Part shown: positions 8,498 to 17,616 of the stretch, one piece after another
Layout: every line of letters starts with the position of its first letter
How positions within the stretch are numbered: the first letter of the stretch is position 1
Assembly: GCF_031921685.1 (NCBI RefSeq)
Contig: NZ_JAPDHU010000002.1
Coordinates: 1,302,001 to 1,366,000 of the forward strand
From: Terripilifer sp031921685
GTDB taxonomy: Bacteria > Pseudomonadota > Alphaproteobacteria > Rhizobiales > Beijerinckiaceae
Direction: 5' to 3'
DNA: 64,000 nucleotides
Translations under genes and position numbers: made by a program
Notes under the pieces: generated by a model
The model's database searches: none
What the model was told of the DNA's origin: nothing
Seen by the model: only the letters and a program-made list of their open reading frames with translations

Positions 8498-8911
8498 TCA
8501 CAATCCCGGCTGCATGCGCATGTCCATGAGATTGCCCGGCACCATCATGTTGGCGTTGAGGTGATACATGATCCACAGCGAGCCGGCGATGACGATACCG
8601 ACGATCAGAACACCGAAAGCCAGCGCGATGACGTTATTGGTGTTGTCGGGGCCTGTCGTGATGTGCAGGAAGAACGCCAGATGCACGCCCATCTGGCCGA
8701 TGGCGAGAGCCGCCAGCGCCATCGGCACGCCAGGCGTATAGAGAAAGCTCGTTCCGCTCGCGACCCAGAATGAACCCGCCGTCAGGCCGGCCGCCAGGAC
8801 GAAACCGATCAGATAATTGCGGACAGCGCCCGCAACATCTCGATGGTCTCCCTCTTGATCGCCAGGCGCCGTATCCGTGTGCCAATCGGCGTGATCGTGA
8901 TGGTGGCTCAT
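8498..8911 (-). CDS. cyoD: Cytochrome bo3 ubiquinol oxidase subunit IV
   Basis: This 137-aa inner-membrane subunit has a His-rich cytoplasmic start (MSHHHDHADWH) and three membrane helices, including GQMGVHLAFFLHITTGPDNTNN, a hallmark of CyoD. It aids assembly of the bo3 oxidase. Its start overlaps the stop of cyoBC as ATGA. It is the last gene of the cyo operon here; no heme O synthase gene (cyoE) follows. Confidence 0.93.
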   Translation of the reverse strand: MSHHHDHADWHTDTAPGDQEGDHRDVAGAVRNYLIGFVLAAGLTAGSFWVASGTSFLYTPGVPMALAALAIGQMGVHLAFFLHITTGPDNTNNVIALAFGVLIVGIVIAGSLWIMYHLNANMMVPGNLMDMRMQPGL

Positions 8912-11559
8912 GGGCTTGTTCCCAGAAGATAGACATTGGTGAAAATGCCGACCCAGATGATGTCGAGCGCGTGCCAGAACAGCGCAAAGCTCAAACCGCG
9001 CCGCATGATGTCAGGCCTGAACCCCTTGGCCCAGAACTGCGCCATCATCGTGCCGAGCCACAACAGGCCGACGGTCACATGAGCGCCGTGCAATCCGACG
9101 AGCGCGAAGAAAGACGACAGGAACGCGCTGCGGCTTGGCCCGTTTCCTTGCGCCAGCATATGCGCGAACTCGCTGAATTCCAGATAGAGAAAGCCGAGGC
9201 CGAGCAGACCTGTGATCAGATAGAAAACCTGCGTCCAAAGCATATTGCGGCCATTGCTGGCGATCGTCGCCATGCCGCAGGTGAAACTCGACACCAGCAG
9301 GAAGGCCGTTTCGAACGCCACGATCCTTAAATCGAAAAGATCCTTCGGGCCTGGCCCTCCGGCGGTCGCGTGCGACAACACAGCATAGGCGGCATAGAAC
9401 CCCGAGAACATGACGAAATCGGACAGCAGGAAAATCCAGAAGCCATAGGCGCTGATGATCCGCTTTGACGCCGGCCCTCGATATTCCTCATTGACGCCGG
9501 GCCACAGGCTCAGTTGATTGGGATCGCGCTCCCTTTCGTCGGGAGGCGCGATCGGCATTATTCCGGGTTCGCGGCCCTCGACCATGGCGACGCGCGCCTG
9601 ACGCCGCTCGTGATCGCTCCGCGCCACCTGCTCGGCCGGCAGTTCATACTCCGAACGGTCGCGCCAGGCGAAGACGACGAAGACGGCGAACGCGCCCAGA
9701 AGACCAGCCAGAACCATCCACCAGATGTGCCAGATCAAGGCGAAGCCGGTGACCACGGCGAAGAAGGAAGCCACGAAGCCTGTCGGGCTGTTGCGCGGCA
9801 GTTCAATCTCCGTGTAGTCGGGCAGATCGGTGAGCCGATGCTGCTCAAGCGCAACCTGCTTGATCCCCCAATAGGCCTCTTCCTCCATCACATTGGGCAG
9901 AACCGCGAAATTATAGGCCGGTGGCGGCGAGGCCGTGATCCACTCCAGCGTCCGCCCGTCCCAGGGATCGCCCGTGGTATCGCGCAAAGCGCCACGGTGC
10001 TTGATCGAGTAAACGAGCTGGCCGATCTGACAGAGAATCCCACATAGAATGAGGACGGCACCGCCCGCGGCCACGATCAGCCATGGCTGCCAGCCCGCGA
10101 CATCATAACTCTGCATGCGCCGCGTCATACCTTCGAGGCCGAGGACATAAAGCGGCATGAACGCCACATAGAAGCCGATGAGCCAGAACCAGAAGGCCGC
10201 CTGCCCCCACCGTTCATCGAGCTTGAAGCCAAAGGCTTTCGGAAACCAATAGGTATAGCCGGCGAAACAGCCAAACAGCATGCCGCCGATCAAAACGTTG
10301 TGGAAATGCGCGACGAGAAACAGCGAATTATGCAAGACGAAATCGGCGGGCGGAATGGAGAGCAGCACGCCGGTCATGCCGCCGATCGTGAACGTCACCA
10401 TGAAGGCGATCGTCCAGAGAAGCGGCGTGTAGAAGCGAAGCCGGCCGCCCCACATGGTGAACAGCCAGTTGAAAATCTTCACGCCGGTGGGCACGGCGAT
10501 GATCATCGTGGCGACGCCGAAGAAACCGTTGACGTCAGCGCCGGCGCCCATGGTGAAAAAGTGGTGCAGCCACACCATGAAGGAGAGCACGCAGATCGCC
10601 ATCGTCGCGGCGATCATCGAGCGATAGCCGAACAAAGGCTTGCCGGAGAAGGTCGAAACCACTTCGGAGAAAACGCCGAAGGCCGGCAGAATGAGGATAT
10701 AGACTTCCGGATGTCCCCAGGCCCAGATGAGGTTGATATACATCATCGGATTGCCACCGGCTTCCACCGTGAAGAAGTGGAAGCCGAGATAGCGATCGAG
10801 CAAGAGCATGCCGAGCGTCGCCGTCAGAATGGGAAAGGCGGCGACGATGAGCAGGCTCGCGGCAAGCGCCGTCCAGCAAAAGATCGGCATGCGCGTCAAG
10901 GTCATGCCCGGCGCGCGCACTTTCAGAATCGTGGTGACGAAATTGATGCCGGTCAGAAGCGTTCCGACGCCTGATATTTGAATGGCCCAGAGGTAGTAAT
11001 CGACGCCGACGCCCGGCGAGAATTTCAGTTCCGACAGCGGCGGATAGACGAGCCAGCCGGCCTGCGCGAACTCGCCGATCAGCAACGACATGTTGACGAG
11101 CAGCGCCGCCGACGCGGTCAACCAGAAACTGACCGAATTGAAAGTGGGAAACGCCACGTCGCGGACGCCGAGCTGCAAGGGCACGACGAAATTCATGAGC
11201 CCTATGATGAAAGGCATGGCGACCAGAAAAATCATGATCGTGCCATGGGCGGAGAATATCTGATTGAAATGATCCGCTGGCAGATAGCCTTGCGAGGCAT
11301 AGGCTATGGCCTGCTGCGAGCGCATCATCAGCGCGTCGATAAACCCGCGCAGCAGCATGACCAGCGCCAGCAGGCAATACATGACGCCGATCCGCTTGTG
11401 ATCGACCGACGTAATCCACTCATGCCACAGATAAGACCAATGGCCTTTGACGGTGATCCATCCCAGCACCGCCAGAATGACGACGACCACACCGAGGGAT
11501 GCCAGCATCGGGATCGGCTGATCGAGCGGAATGGATGACCAACTGAGCTTACCCAGCAT
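8908..11559 (-). CDS. cyoB: Cytochrome bo3 oxidase, fused subunits I and III (CyoB-CyoC)
   Basis: This 883-aa protein joins subunit I (about residues 1-670) and subunit III (about 690-883) in one frame. Subunit I keeps, near E. coli numbering, the high-spin and low-spin heme histidines (FSAHGT near 105; AHFHN near 418 and 420), the CuB set HPEVY near 283 and HH near 332-333, the D-channel Asp in RDVAFP and the K-channel Lys in PTGVKIFNW. The linker holds a charged stretch (PDERERDPN), then YGFWIFLLSDFVMFSGFYAAY starts the CyoC part, ending in FWHALDIIWVGIFTNVYLLG. The ATG at 11559 overlaps the cyoA stop (TGATG); a GTG one codon earlier is possible. Confidence 0.93.
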   Translation of the reverse strand: MLGKLSWSSIPLDQPIPMLASLGVVVVILAVLGWITVKGHWSYLWHEWITSVDHKRIGVMYCLLALVMLLRGFIDALMMRSQQAIAYASQGYLPADHFNQIFSAHGTIMIFLVAMPFIIGLMNFVVPLQLGVRDVAFPTFNSVSFWLTASAALLVNMSLLIGEFAQAGWLVYPPLSELKFSPGVGVDYYLWAIQISGVGTLLTGINFVTTILKVRAPGMTLTRMPIFCWTALAASLLIVAAFPILTATLGMLLLDRYLGFHFFTVEAGGNPMMYINLIWAWGHPEVYILILPAFGVFSEVVSTFSGKPLFGYRSMIAATMAICVLSFMVWLHHFFTMGAGADVNGFFGVATMIIAVPTGVKIFNWLFTMWGGRLRFYTPLLWTIAFMVTFTIGGMTGVLLSIPPADFVLHNSLFLVAHFHNVLIGGMLFGCFAGYTYWFPKAFGFKLDERWGQAAFWFWLIGFYVAFMPLYVLGLEGMTRRMQSYDVAGWQPWLIVAAGGAVLILCGILCQIGQLVYSIKHRGALRDTTGDPWDGRTLEWITASPPPAYNFAVLPNVMEEEAYWGIKQVALEQHRLTDLPDYTEIELPRNSPTGFVASFFAVVTGFALIWHIWWMVLAGLLGAFAVFVVFAWRDRSEYELPAEQVARSDHERRQARVAMVEGREPGIMPIAPPDERERDPNQLSLWPGVNEEYRGPASKRIISAYGFWIFLLSDFVMFSGFYAAYAVLSHATAGGPGPKDLFDLRIVAFETAFLLVSSFTCGMATIASNGRNMLWTQVFYLITGLLGLGFLYLEFSEFAHMLAQGNGPSRSAFLSSFFALVGLHGAHVTVGLLWLGTMMAQFWAKGFRPDIMRRGLSFALFWHALDIIWVGIFTNVYLLGTSP

Positions 11560-12440
11560 CACGGCTTCCTTTCCATCGATCGGGAAGCCCCATGCCCCAT
11601 GCCGCTCTCGACGACGGATGAGGAACCGGCCACGATCCAGTCGAAGAGACCGGGTTCGACAGCGCTGTAGGTGCTGGGCGCAACGTTCCTGCTGGGCTTG
11701 GCCAGATCGGCGTAGGCCGCCTGATCGAGACGAGGCTCTGTCGCTTTCGTGCGGGCGATCCAGGCCGCGTAATCATCCGCCGCCAGAGCACGCGTCTCGA
11801 ACCGCATGCCGGCGAAGCCCTCGCCACTGAACTGTGCCGAAAGCCCCTCATAGGTTCCCACGCGATCGGCCTGCAGATGAAGCTGCGAGGTCATGCCGGC
11901 CATCGTGTAGATCTGGCTGCCGAGCTGCGGCACGAAGAAGCTGTTCATCACACCCGAGGATGTCAGGCGGAAGTGGACGGGCTTGCCGACCGGAATGACC
12001 AGTTTGTTGACGCTAGCTATGCCATCGTCCGGATAGATGAAAAGCCATTTCCAATCGAGCGAGACCACTTCGACTTCGACCGGCTTCTCGTTCGACGACA
12101 GCGGGCGATAGGGATCGAGCGCGTGCGAGCCGAACCAGGCAATGCCGCCAAGAAAGATGACGACCAGAGCCGGGATCGCCCAGACGATCAATTCCAACGT
12201 ACCGGAGAACGCCCAATAAGGCCGATATTGCGCGCGGCTGTTGGAAGCGCGGAACCACCAGGCGAAGGCCAGCGTCGCCAGGATCGTCGGCACGACGATC
12301 ACCAGCATGATCGCAAGCGCATTGTAGAGGATGAGTTTTTCGGCTGCCCCGACGGGACCCTGCGGATCGAGCACGGCACTGCATCCCGCGAGGGGGAGAG
12401 CTCCTATGGCGATGCGCGCTGATCTTGCGAGCAATGGCAT
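11559..12440 (-). CDS. cyoA: Cytochrome bo3 ubiquinol oxidase subunit II, lipoprotein
   Basis: This 293-aa subunit begins with a lipoprotein signal ending LPLAGC (Cys near residue 20). Two membrane helices follow (ILYNALAIMLVIVVPTILATLAFAWW split; LELIVWAIPALVVIFLGGIAWF), then a periplasmic cupredoxin domain with VSLDWKWLFIYPDDGIASVN. As in quinol oxidases, there is no CuA cysteine pair; the QLGSQIYTMAGM region replaces it. The ATG at 12440 follows CTGAGGAT. First gene of cyoA-cyoBC-cyoD. Confidence 0.92.
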   Translation of the reverse strand: MPLLARSARIAIGALPLAGCSAVLDPQGPVGAAEKLILYNALAIMLVIVVPTILATLAFAWWFRASNSRAQYRPYWAFSGTLELIVWAIPALVVIFLGGIAWFGSHALDPYRPLSSNEKPVEVEVVSLDWKWLFIYPDDGIASVNKLVIPVGKPVHFRLTSSGVMNSFFVPQLGSQIYTMAGMTSQLHLQADRVGTYEGLSAQFSGEGFAGMRFETRALAADDYAAWIARTKATEPRLDQAAYADLAKPSRNVAPSTYSAVEPGLFDWIVAGSSSVVESGMGHGASRSMERKP

Positions 12441-12560
12441 ATCCTCAGGGAAGCAGGCCGTCAGCCTATTCAACCCGCAAGGGCTTCGCAATGAATTTAC
12501 GGACGTAATAATACGATCGTCATGCGATTTTTATGAGCCCGCGAGAACGCGCGAACAAAA

Positions 12561-12586
12561 AGCCCCGGACCTCTCGGTCCGGGGCT
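12561..12586 (-). terminator. Rho-independent terminator after the L,D-transpeptidase gene
   Basis: AGCCCCGGACC (12561-12571) pairs perfectly with GGTCCGGGGCT (12576-12586) around a TCTC loop, an 11-bp GC-rich stem. Read on the minus strand, it is followed by TTTTTGTT. It lies 25 bases past the transpeptidase stop. Confidence 0.85.
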
Positions 12587-12610
12587 TCGTCGTTTCAAAT
12601 CAAAGAAAGC

Positions 12611-13903
12611 TTAGCGAATCGGCGGCAGCAGATCCTCGTCAGCCGCATTGGCATTGTTGATCGGGGCGCTCTGCGCCACCGCACCGCCGCCGAAACCGTC
12701 GCGGCGATAGATGTCGTCGCGGAACTGAACGAGATTCTCGTTCGCCCAGGCGGTGACATAGACCCAATAAACGTTGACCGCCGGCGTCAGGCGCACGTCG
12801 ATGCGCTGGCCCGAACGGATCGCTTCGTCGATCTTGTCACGATCCCAGCCCGGATTGTCCTTGAGCAGCCAAGCGACATAGTCGCGCACGTTCTGCACGC
12901 GCACGCAGCCCGAGGAGACGAAACGATAGTCGTCGCCGAAAATGCCCTTGGCCGGCGTGTCGTGCATGTAGACGCCATGCGGATTGGCGATGTCGATGCG
13001 CACGAAGCCGAGCGAATTGATTTCGCCACCAGGATCCTGGCGGAACATGTAATTCGTGGCTTCGTTGGAGTTCCAGTTGACCTGCGCGGGCTGCAGTTCC
13101 TGGCCTTGGCGGGTGAAGATGCGGATCTTGTTCTCGGTGAGATAGTTCGGATCCTGCTGCATCTTGGGGATCAGATCCTTACGGATGATCGAGGCAGGAA
13201 CCGTCCAGAACGGGTTGAAGTTAACCGACAGCGCACGCGCCTGCATGACCGGCGACTGACGATCGATCTTGCCGACACCGGCCTGGTGATGGGTGGCGAT
13301 CTGACCGTTCTCGACCGTCTCGACGGCGGCGGCGGGAATGTTGAGGGTGACGAAGCGGCTGCCGAGATTGCCGGAGAAAGCACGCAAACGCACCAGATTG
13401 ATCTCGAGCTGGCGAATGCGGGTCTGGATCGGCACGTTCATTTCGGTGAACGTCTGCTTGGCGACGACGCCGGTCTGGCCGATGCCATGGCGCGCCTGGA
13501 AGCGACGCACGCCGGCTTCCACATAGGAGTCGAACACCGGAGAATCGCCGGCCTGCCGGTCGAGGTCGCCGGTGATGATCAGGCGCTGGCGCAGGGCCAC
13601 GACGGCCGGGCCGCGCGAACCAATCTTGAGCGTGGCATTGGACGGCACCGTCTGCCAGCCGCCGCGCGAAGCGAGCTGCTGGTACTGGGCAATGGCCTGT
13701 TCGGTGCCGGACATCGTCTGCTGCGACAGCAACGGGGTCTCGGACCGCGGCACGCGCAGGCGCGCATCGCCATCGAATTTCTGCTGCCATTCGGCCTGGC
13801 CCGTATCGAAACCGTCGGAAGCCGCGAAGGCGGAAGCCAGGGGGAGCCCCAGCGCCGCGCCTGTAAAGCCCAAATTGAAGGCGCGCCGCGAAATTGATTT
13901 CAT
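12611..13903 (-). CDS. L,D-transpeptidase (YkuD) with peptidoglycan-binding domain
   Basis: This exported 430-aa enzyme forms 3-3 peptidoglycan crosslinks or attaches proteins to the wall. A twin-arginine-like signal (SRRAFNLGFTG, residues 3-27) precedes a peptidoglycan-binding helix bundle (LKIGSRGPAVVALRQRL...VEAGVRRFQARHGIGQTG, about 92-150). The YkuD catalytic domain has VYMHDTP (His near 314) and SSGCVRV (Cys near 333). The C-terminal tail is Asn/Ala-rich. The family is the large WcfB/YcbB-like type. The window also encodes an LdtR homologue at 29.3 kb; in Liberibacter, LdtR controls an L,D-transpeptidase, so a regulatory link is possible. Confidence 0.9.
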   Translation of the reverse strand: MKSISRRAFNLGFTGAALGLPLASAFAASDGFDTGQAEWQQKFDGDARLRVPRSETPLLSQQTMSGTEQAIAQYQQLASRGGWQTVPSNATLKIGSRGPAVVALRQRLIITGDLDRQAGDSPVFDSYVEAGVRRFQARHGIGQTGVVAKQTFTEMNVPIQTRIRQLEINLVRLRAFSGNLGSRFVTLNIPAAAVETVENGQIATHHQAGVGKIDRQSPVMQARALSVNFNPFWTVPASIIRKDLIPKMQQDPNYLTENKIRIFTRQGQELQPAQVNWNSNEATNYMFRQDPGGEINSLGFVRIDIANPHGVYMHDTPAKGIFGDDYRFVSSGCVRVQNVRDYVAWLLKDNPGWDRDKIDEAIRSGQRIDVRLTPAVNVYWVYVTAWANENLVQFRDDIYRRDGFGGGAVAQSAPINNANAADEDLLPPIR

Positions 13904-14256
13904 GTTGTCACCCAAAGCCTTGCTCCAGAAACTTGAATCACCGTTATAAAAAACGCTCGCGAAAAGCGGGCGCGATTACACGGGAACTGAACCTCGTACC
14001 GGTACGTCTGCCGTGCGTTCAACACTCCGGCGACCTGCAAAACCGCCGCGAACAACGGTGATGTACCCTGATATGCTTAAAAAGGAACGAACAGTCGGGC
14101 CAAATTAGGGCGGCCGCGCCGCATATGCGGAACACAAGCTTGTGAAAGACCGTTAAAGATCAACGGTGTGATCAATGTCACACAGGAAAGGCCCAGGATA
14201 GTCAGTTTCACCTGACCTATCCAGATGTTTTTGCCAGACGTTTTTGGAAGCGCGAC
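13904..14256. other. 353-bp intergenic region upstream of the transpeptidase gene
   Basis: I see no protein gene here. It holds the presumed transpeptidase promoter, a 12-bp perfect palindrome CGTACCGGTACG at 13995-14006, and the CRP-like site at 14166-14183. The 14213-14256 end is the 3' flank of the small gene at 14257. No RNA gene is recognisable. Confidence 0.6.
14166..14183. promoter_or_regulatory. CRP/FNR-superfamily-like binding site
   Basis: GTGTGATCAATGTCACAC has perfect 6-bp arms and contains TGTGA-N6-TCACA, the CRP consensus core. It lies 263 bases upstream of the transpeptidase start and just after the end of the small gene at 14257. Its target is uncertain because that distance is long. 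Confidence 0.4.
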
Positions 14257-14529
14257 TTAAGCCGCTTCCGAAACCGAGCCGGCTTTGGAAGCACCCCGGC
14301 GGCGCAGCAGCAGCGACGTCTCGGCCAAGAGCTGGCCGTCGTCGAGCCGGGCGCGGGCCCGCATATGTTTGAAGAGATGATCCATGACGCCGGCGAGCCG
14401 GGCGTCACCTTGTCCCTCGGCCAAGCGGGTGGCGGCAGTCCGGACGGCTTCCGCTTCCACGGTGAAATTTTCTTCGGCCGAATTCAGACGCTGCGACAAT
14501 TGCACCAGTCGGGTAATGCGGTCGTTCAT
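14257..14529 (-). CDS. Small helical protein, paralogue of the gene at 14745
   Basis: This 90-aa protein has no signal or membrane segment and is predicted to be all-helical. It aligns with the next gene over most of its length: A-V-R-T-A-A-T-R-L-A matches V-A-R-D-A-A-E-K-L-A, and LDDGQLLAETSLLLRR matches MEEGQALAEAAFILRA. The start at 14529 follows GGAGG; the frame continues further upstream without a ribosome site. Function unknown. The pair probably arose by tandem duplication. Confidence 0.65.
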   Translation of the reverse strand: MNDRITRLVQLSQRLNSAEENFTVEAEAVRTAATRLAEGQGDARLAGVMDHLFKHMRARARLDDGQLLAETSLLLRRRGASKAGSVSEAA

Positions 14530-14744
14530 ATGAGCCTCCGCCTCTCCGTGACGCGTTCTGCCGGTTTTGGATATGGCTCTTGATGGCCAGCCCTGGCGAT
14601 CCCTGCATTCAACGCGCAATTCAAGCGCGCGTTGCAGGCACCATCAACTAAAAAGTTGGAAATCTGATGACAGTCATCGCTCGTGTTGAACTCAAATAAG
14701 CGCGAAAAAACCATATGAAATAAGAGCTTTCGCGGCTGCCGATA

Positions 14745-15008
14745 TCAGGCAGCCTGCGCGTGATCGCCGCGCATCTTCTCGGCGCGCAGAATGAAAGCGG
14801 CTTCGGCTAGTGCCTGCCCCTCTTCCATCTTGCCCTGGGCACAGAGCCGGCGCACCAGCACGTCCACCTTGACGGCGAGCCACACGTCGCAGCGGTCGCG
14901 CGCCAACTTTTCGGCGGCGTCGCGCGCAACACCAGCATATTTGCGGTCGTCGCCGCCGGCCTCCCAGAGCCGGTCGGCGATCCGATTGAGATCGTCACTT
15001 CGGGTCAT
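14745..15008 (-). CDS. Small helical protein, paralogue of the gene at 14257
   Basis: This 87-aa cytoplasmic protein (MTRSDDLNRIADRLWEAGGD...) is mostly helix with a conserved DAAEKLA...VDVLVRRL...GQALAEAAFILR core shared with its downstream neighbour. The start at 15008 is set by GGGAG 7 bases upstream. I do not recognise a named family. It lies 215 bases from its paralogue, so separate transcription is possible. Confidence 0.65.
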   Translation of the reverse strand: MTRSDDLNRIADRLWEAGGDDRKYAGVARDAAEKLARDRCDVWLAVKVDVLVRRLCAQGKMEEGQALAEAAFILRAEKMRGDHAQAA

Positions 15009-15106
15009 GCAGCACTCCCTTATCTTGAGACAGAGCATGACAGGAGGGCAAAAAGATGTGCCGTTTGTCACAAAACTGCAGCAGCCAACCCCTGCCCTCA
15101 CTGACC

Positions 15107-16927
15107 TCAACGCCGGCTAAGCGGCTGATCCGGCAGGCCGAGCGTGCGGCCGGGATAGCCGGCGGCATCGAAATAGCGGGTCGTGCCGACAACCTGCATC
15201 GCCACTTTCGTGACCTGGCCACGGGCATCCGGCGCCGAAACCTGCACGGTCGACTGCCATTTCGGCATGCCGCCATTCGGCATCGCCTCGCTGGTGACGC
15301 GACCGACGAGCTTGCCCACATCCTTGATATGAAGCCCCAGAATGCGCGCCATGGTCTTGCCGATGTCCGCATTGCTGACGGGCGCCGGATCGACGAAGGC
15401 CTTGCGGAAATCCGGCCCCAGGGCGCCGCCGATAATGGCCGTATCCGAGCGGCTGAAACTGCCGTGCATGCCCTGCCCCTGCTGCAGCACCGTATCGGCC
15501 ACTTCCACGCCGCAGGTCAGCGGATCGGCGCAGCCGGTCGAGAAACTGCGGAAGTTGACGACGATCGAGGGAATCGGCGTGACGGCCGAGCCTTTTAGAT
15601 CGATGGCGGAAATCGGCAAGGTGCCGGGAATGGGGCCGAGATCGTCGGAAACGAACAGGCCGCTGACGTAATCCTGCGCCGACAGAATATCGACGACCTG
15701 GCGCGCCAGATTGCGATCACCATCGGGAATGTAAACGAGATCCGAGCCGCCATTGGCCGCGACCACCACTTTCGGATGCGCCTGATCGCCACCGATCAAG
15801 GCATTGCCCTTCGAAGGATGGGCGCCTGTGGCAATCGACACATATTTGGCATCGGGGTCGAGCACCGGCATGTCGAGCCCGTGAGCGAGATCGATAGCCA
15901 GGAAGCCGATCGGCAGGAAGTCGGGGAGCACATCCTTATAGCCCTGCGTCGCGGCAAAGCTGGTCGCGCTCTCCTTCGAAATGGTCGAGAAGCCGTGGTC
16001 CGCCGTGATGATGACATCGGTCGTCTCGTCCAGACCGAGCGTCTTGAGCGTCGCCAGCAGTTCCGCCAGATCATGATCGGCATTGCGGATGGCGGCAAGC
16101 GATGTCGGGCCATTGATGCCGGGGATCAGCCGGTTGAGGCTGTCGCCCTGATTGTGCTGAGTGCCATCGGGATCGCGCGACCAGAACACCAGCATGAACG
16201 GCTTGGCCCGCACCTTGAACAGCGGCAGCACCACTTTCGTCGCCGCATTGAGGAAATAGTCCTGCTGCGTGACATTGGCCTGCAAGGTGCCAGGCTTCTG
16301 CATGTCGCCGACCTGGCCATTGTCGCCACGGCCCGGCGCTTCGAGCGCAAGACCGGCCGTCTTCAACCGCTGCTGCACCTCGGCGCTCAGCGGCACGCCG
16401 CCCGCCCGGCCGGTCATGTCGTCGATGGTGACGGTCTGTCCGCCGGACCGTTCAGTGTGATCGAAGATCAAGGCCGGGCCGAGCTTGCCGACGGTCGCCG
16501 TGCTGATGCCGGCCTGACGCGCCGCCTTCATCACGGTTTCTTGATTGAGATAATCGCCGGCAAAATGCTCATCGACATCGGCCAGCACCGGATCGCTTTC
16601 GAGGAACGGCGTCAGGCTAGTGCCCGCACCGGGCACCTGAAAGCCCGCATCGATCGTATTGCTGAAATCGCCGGTGTCGCCGAGCTTGTGACCGGTCGCC
16701 ATGGCCGAGGCATTGGCGGTGGTGAATGTCGGAAACATCGAATGCGTGTTGGTGAAATGCACGCCCTGCTTCCACAGCGCGGCGATGGCCGGCGCGGTCT
16801 TCTCATTCACCATGCCGGGTCGCAGACCATCGGCGACGAAGAGCACGACATTGTGCGGACGATCGGCTGCAACGGCGGCTTGCGCAAGGGCGCACAGCGC
16901 CCCCAGAGTGAGAACTGAGCGACGCAT
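15107..16927 (-). CDS. Exported alkaline phosphatase-superfamily phosphodiesterase
   Basis: This 606-aa periplasmic protein has a signal peptide (residues 1-21, LTLGALCALAQAAVAA) and a type I phosphodiesterase/nucleotide pyrophosphatase fold. Visible metal and catalytic features are VLFVADGLRPGMV (first Asp), FPTFTTANASAMATGH (Thr/Ser nucleophile region), WSRDPDGTQHNQGD and ITADHGFSTIS. The likely reaction is cleavage of phosphodiester or phosphomonoester bonds outside the cytoplasm; the substrate is not determinable. GGAG precedes the ATG by 6 bases. It is probably monocistronic. Confidence 0.85.
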   Translation of the reverse strand: MRRSVLTLGALCALAQAAVAADRPHNVVLFVADGLRPGMVNEKTAPAIAALWKQGVHFTNTHSMFPTFTTANASAMATGHKLGDTGDFSNTIDAGFQVPGAGTSLTPFLESDPVLADVDEHFAGDYLNQETVMKAARQAGISTATVGKLGPALIFDHTERSGGQTVTIDDMTGRAGGVPLSAEVQQRLKTAGLALEAPGRGDNGQVGDMQKPGTLQANVTQQDYFLNAATKVVLPLFKVRAKPFMLVFWSRDPDGTQHNQGDSLNRLIPGINGPTSLAAIRNADHDLAELLATLKTLGLDETTDVIITADHGFSTISKESATSFAATQGYKDVLPDFLPIGFLAIDLAHGLDMPVLDPDAKYVSIATGAHPSKGNALIGGDQAHPKVVVAANGGSDLVYIPDGDRNLARQVVDILSAQDYVSGLFVSDDLGPIPGTLPISAIDLKGSAVTPIPSIVVNFRSFSTGCADPLTCGVEVADTVLQQGQGMHGSFSRSDTAIIGGALGPDFRKAFVDPAPVSNADIGKTMARILGLHIKDVGKLVGRVTSEAMPNGGMPKWQSTVQVSAPDARGQVTKVAMQVVGTTRYFDAAGYPGRTLGLPDQPLSRR

Positions 16928-17028
16928 GAGAAACTCCGTTAGGAGACAGAGTTTGTCCCCCGTAGCGGTCGTCTGTGACAGTTTTATTGCAGAGTTGACG
17001 CCAGCCGTGCGGCGATCAGCCTCTCCAT

Positions 17029-17616
17029 TCAGTGCGCGCCAGCGGCTTTCAAGGCCCGCAGCTTCAAGCTCGTCAAAATCCGCAGGCCGTCCTGATGGCG
17101 AACCGCGCCAGTCTCGCAGGATTTGCAGATGGTGCCGACATAGAGACCGTTCACGACGGTTTCGGCGAAGAAGCCGGATTTATAATTGTGGCGCGCATCG
17201 GTCTCGACCCGATACCAATCCCGCTCGCCGATCTTGACGAGCTCCAGCGGCTTCAAAATCTCAGCATCGCGGCGCGTATTCCGCAGCACGGCGCGCAGCC
17301 GCAAATAGCGTTGGAAAGGCGATTCATAAAGCGCACGCACTTTGGCCGCATCGTCATCACCTTCGATCGGCTTGCGACGCATCAGCACCGTGCAGGTCTC
17401 CTGGGTCTTCTCACAAGCCTCGGTGGCGCAAATCAATTGCACGCGCCGCAGTCCATCGGTGCCGAGCTTACCCTGCTCGGGGCCATCGACACGCCATCCC
17501 TCCGGCAGATCAATCATCAAATCGTAAGGCAGTGACACGGTCTCGGCATGCGCCACCGGCAAGACAAGCAAGACACCAGCAATGGCACGTGCGACGACAA
17601 GGGCGAGAGTCCTCAT
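17029..17616 (-). CDS. Exported protein of unknown function
   Basis: This 195-aa protein has an N-terminal signal (residues 1-24, cleaved near VAHA-E). The mature part has four cysteines (ICATEAC, ETC, ICKSC), two of them in a C-x2-C pair (CKSC), suggesting disulfides. It overlaps the upstream membrane-protein gene by ATGA, so the two are translationally coupled and probably work together at the envelope. I do not recognise a family. Confidence 0.7.
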   Translation of the reverse strand: MRTLALVVARAIAGVLLVLPVAHAETVSLPYDLMIDLPEGWRVDGPEQGKLGTDGLRRVQLICATEACEKTQETCTVLMRRKPIEGDDDAAKVRALYESPFQRYLRLRAVLRNTRRDAEILKPLELVKIGERDWYRVETDARHNYKSGFFAETVVNGLYVGTICKSCETGAVRHQDGLRILTSLKLRALKAAGAH

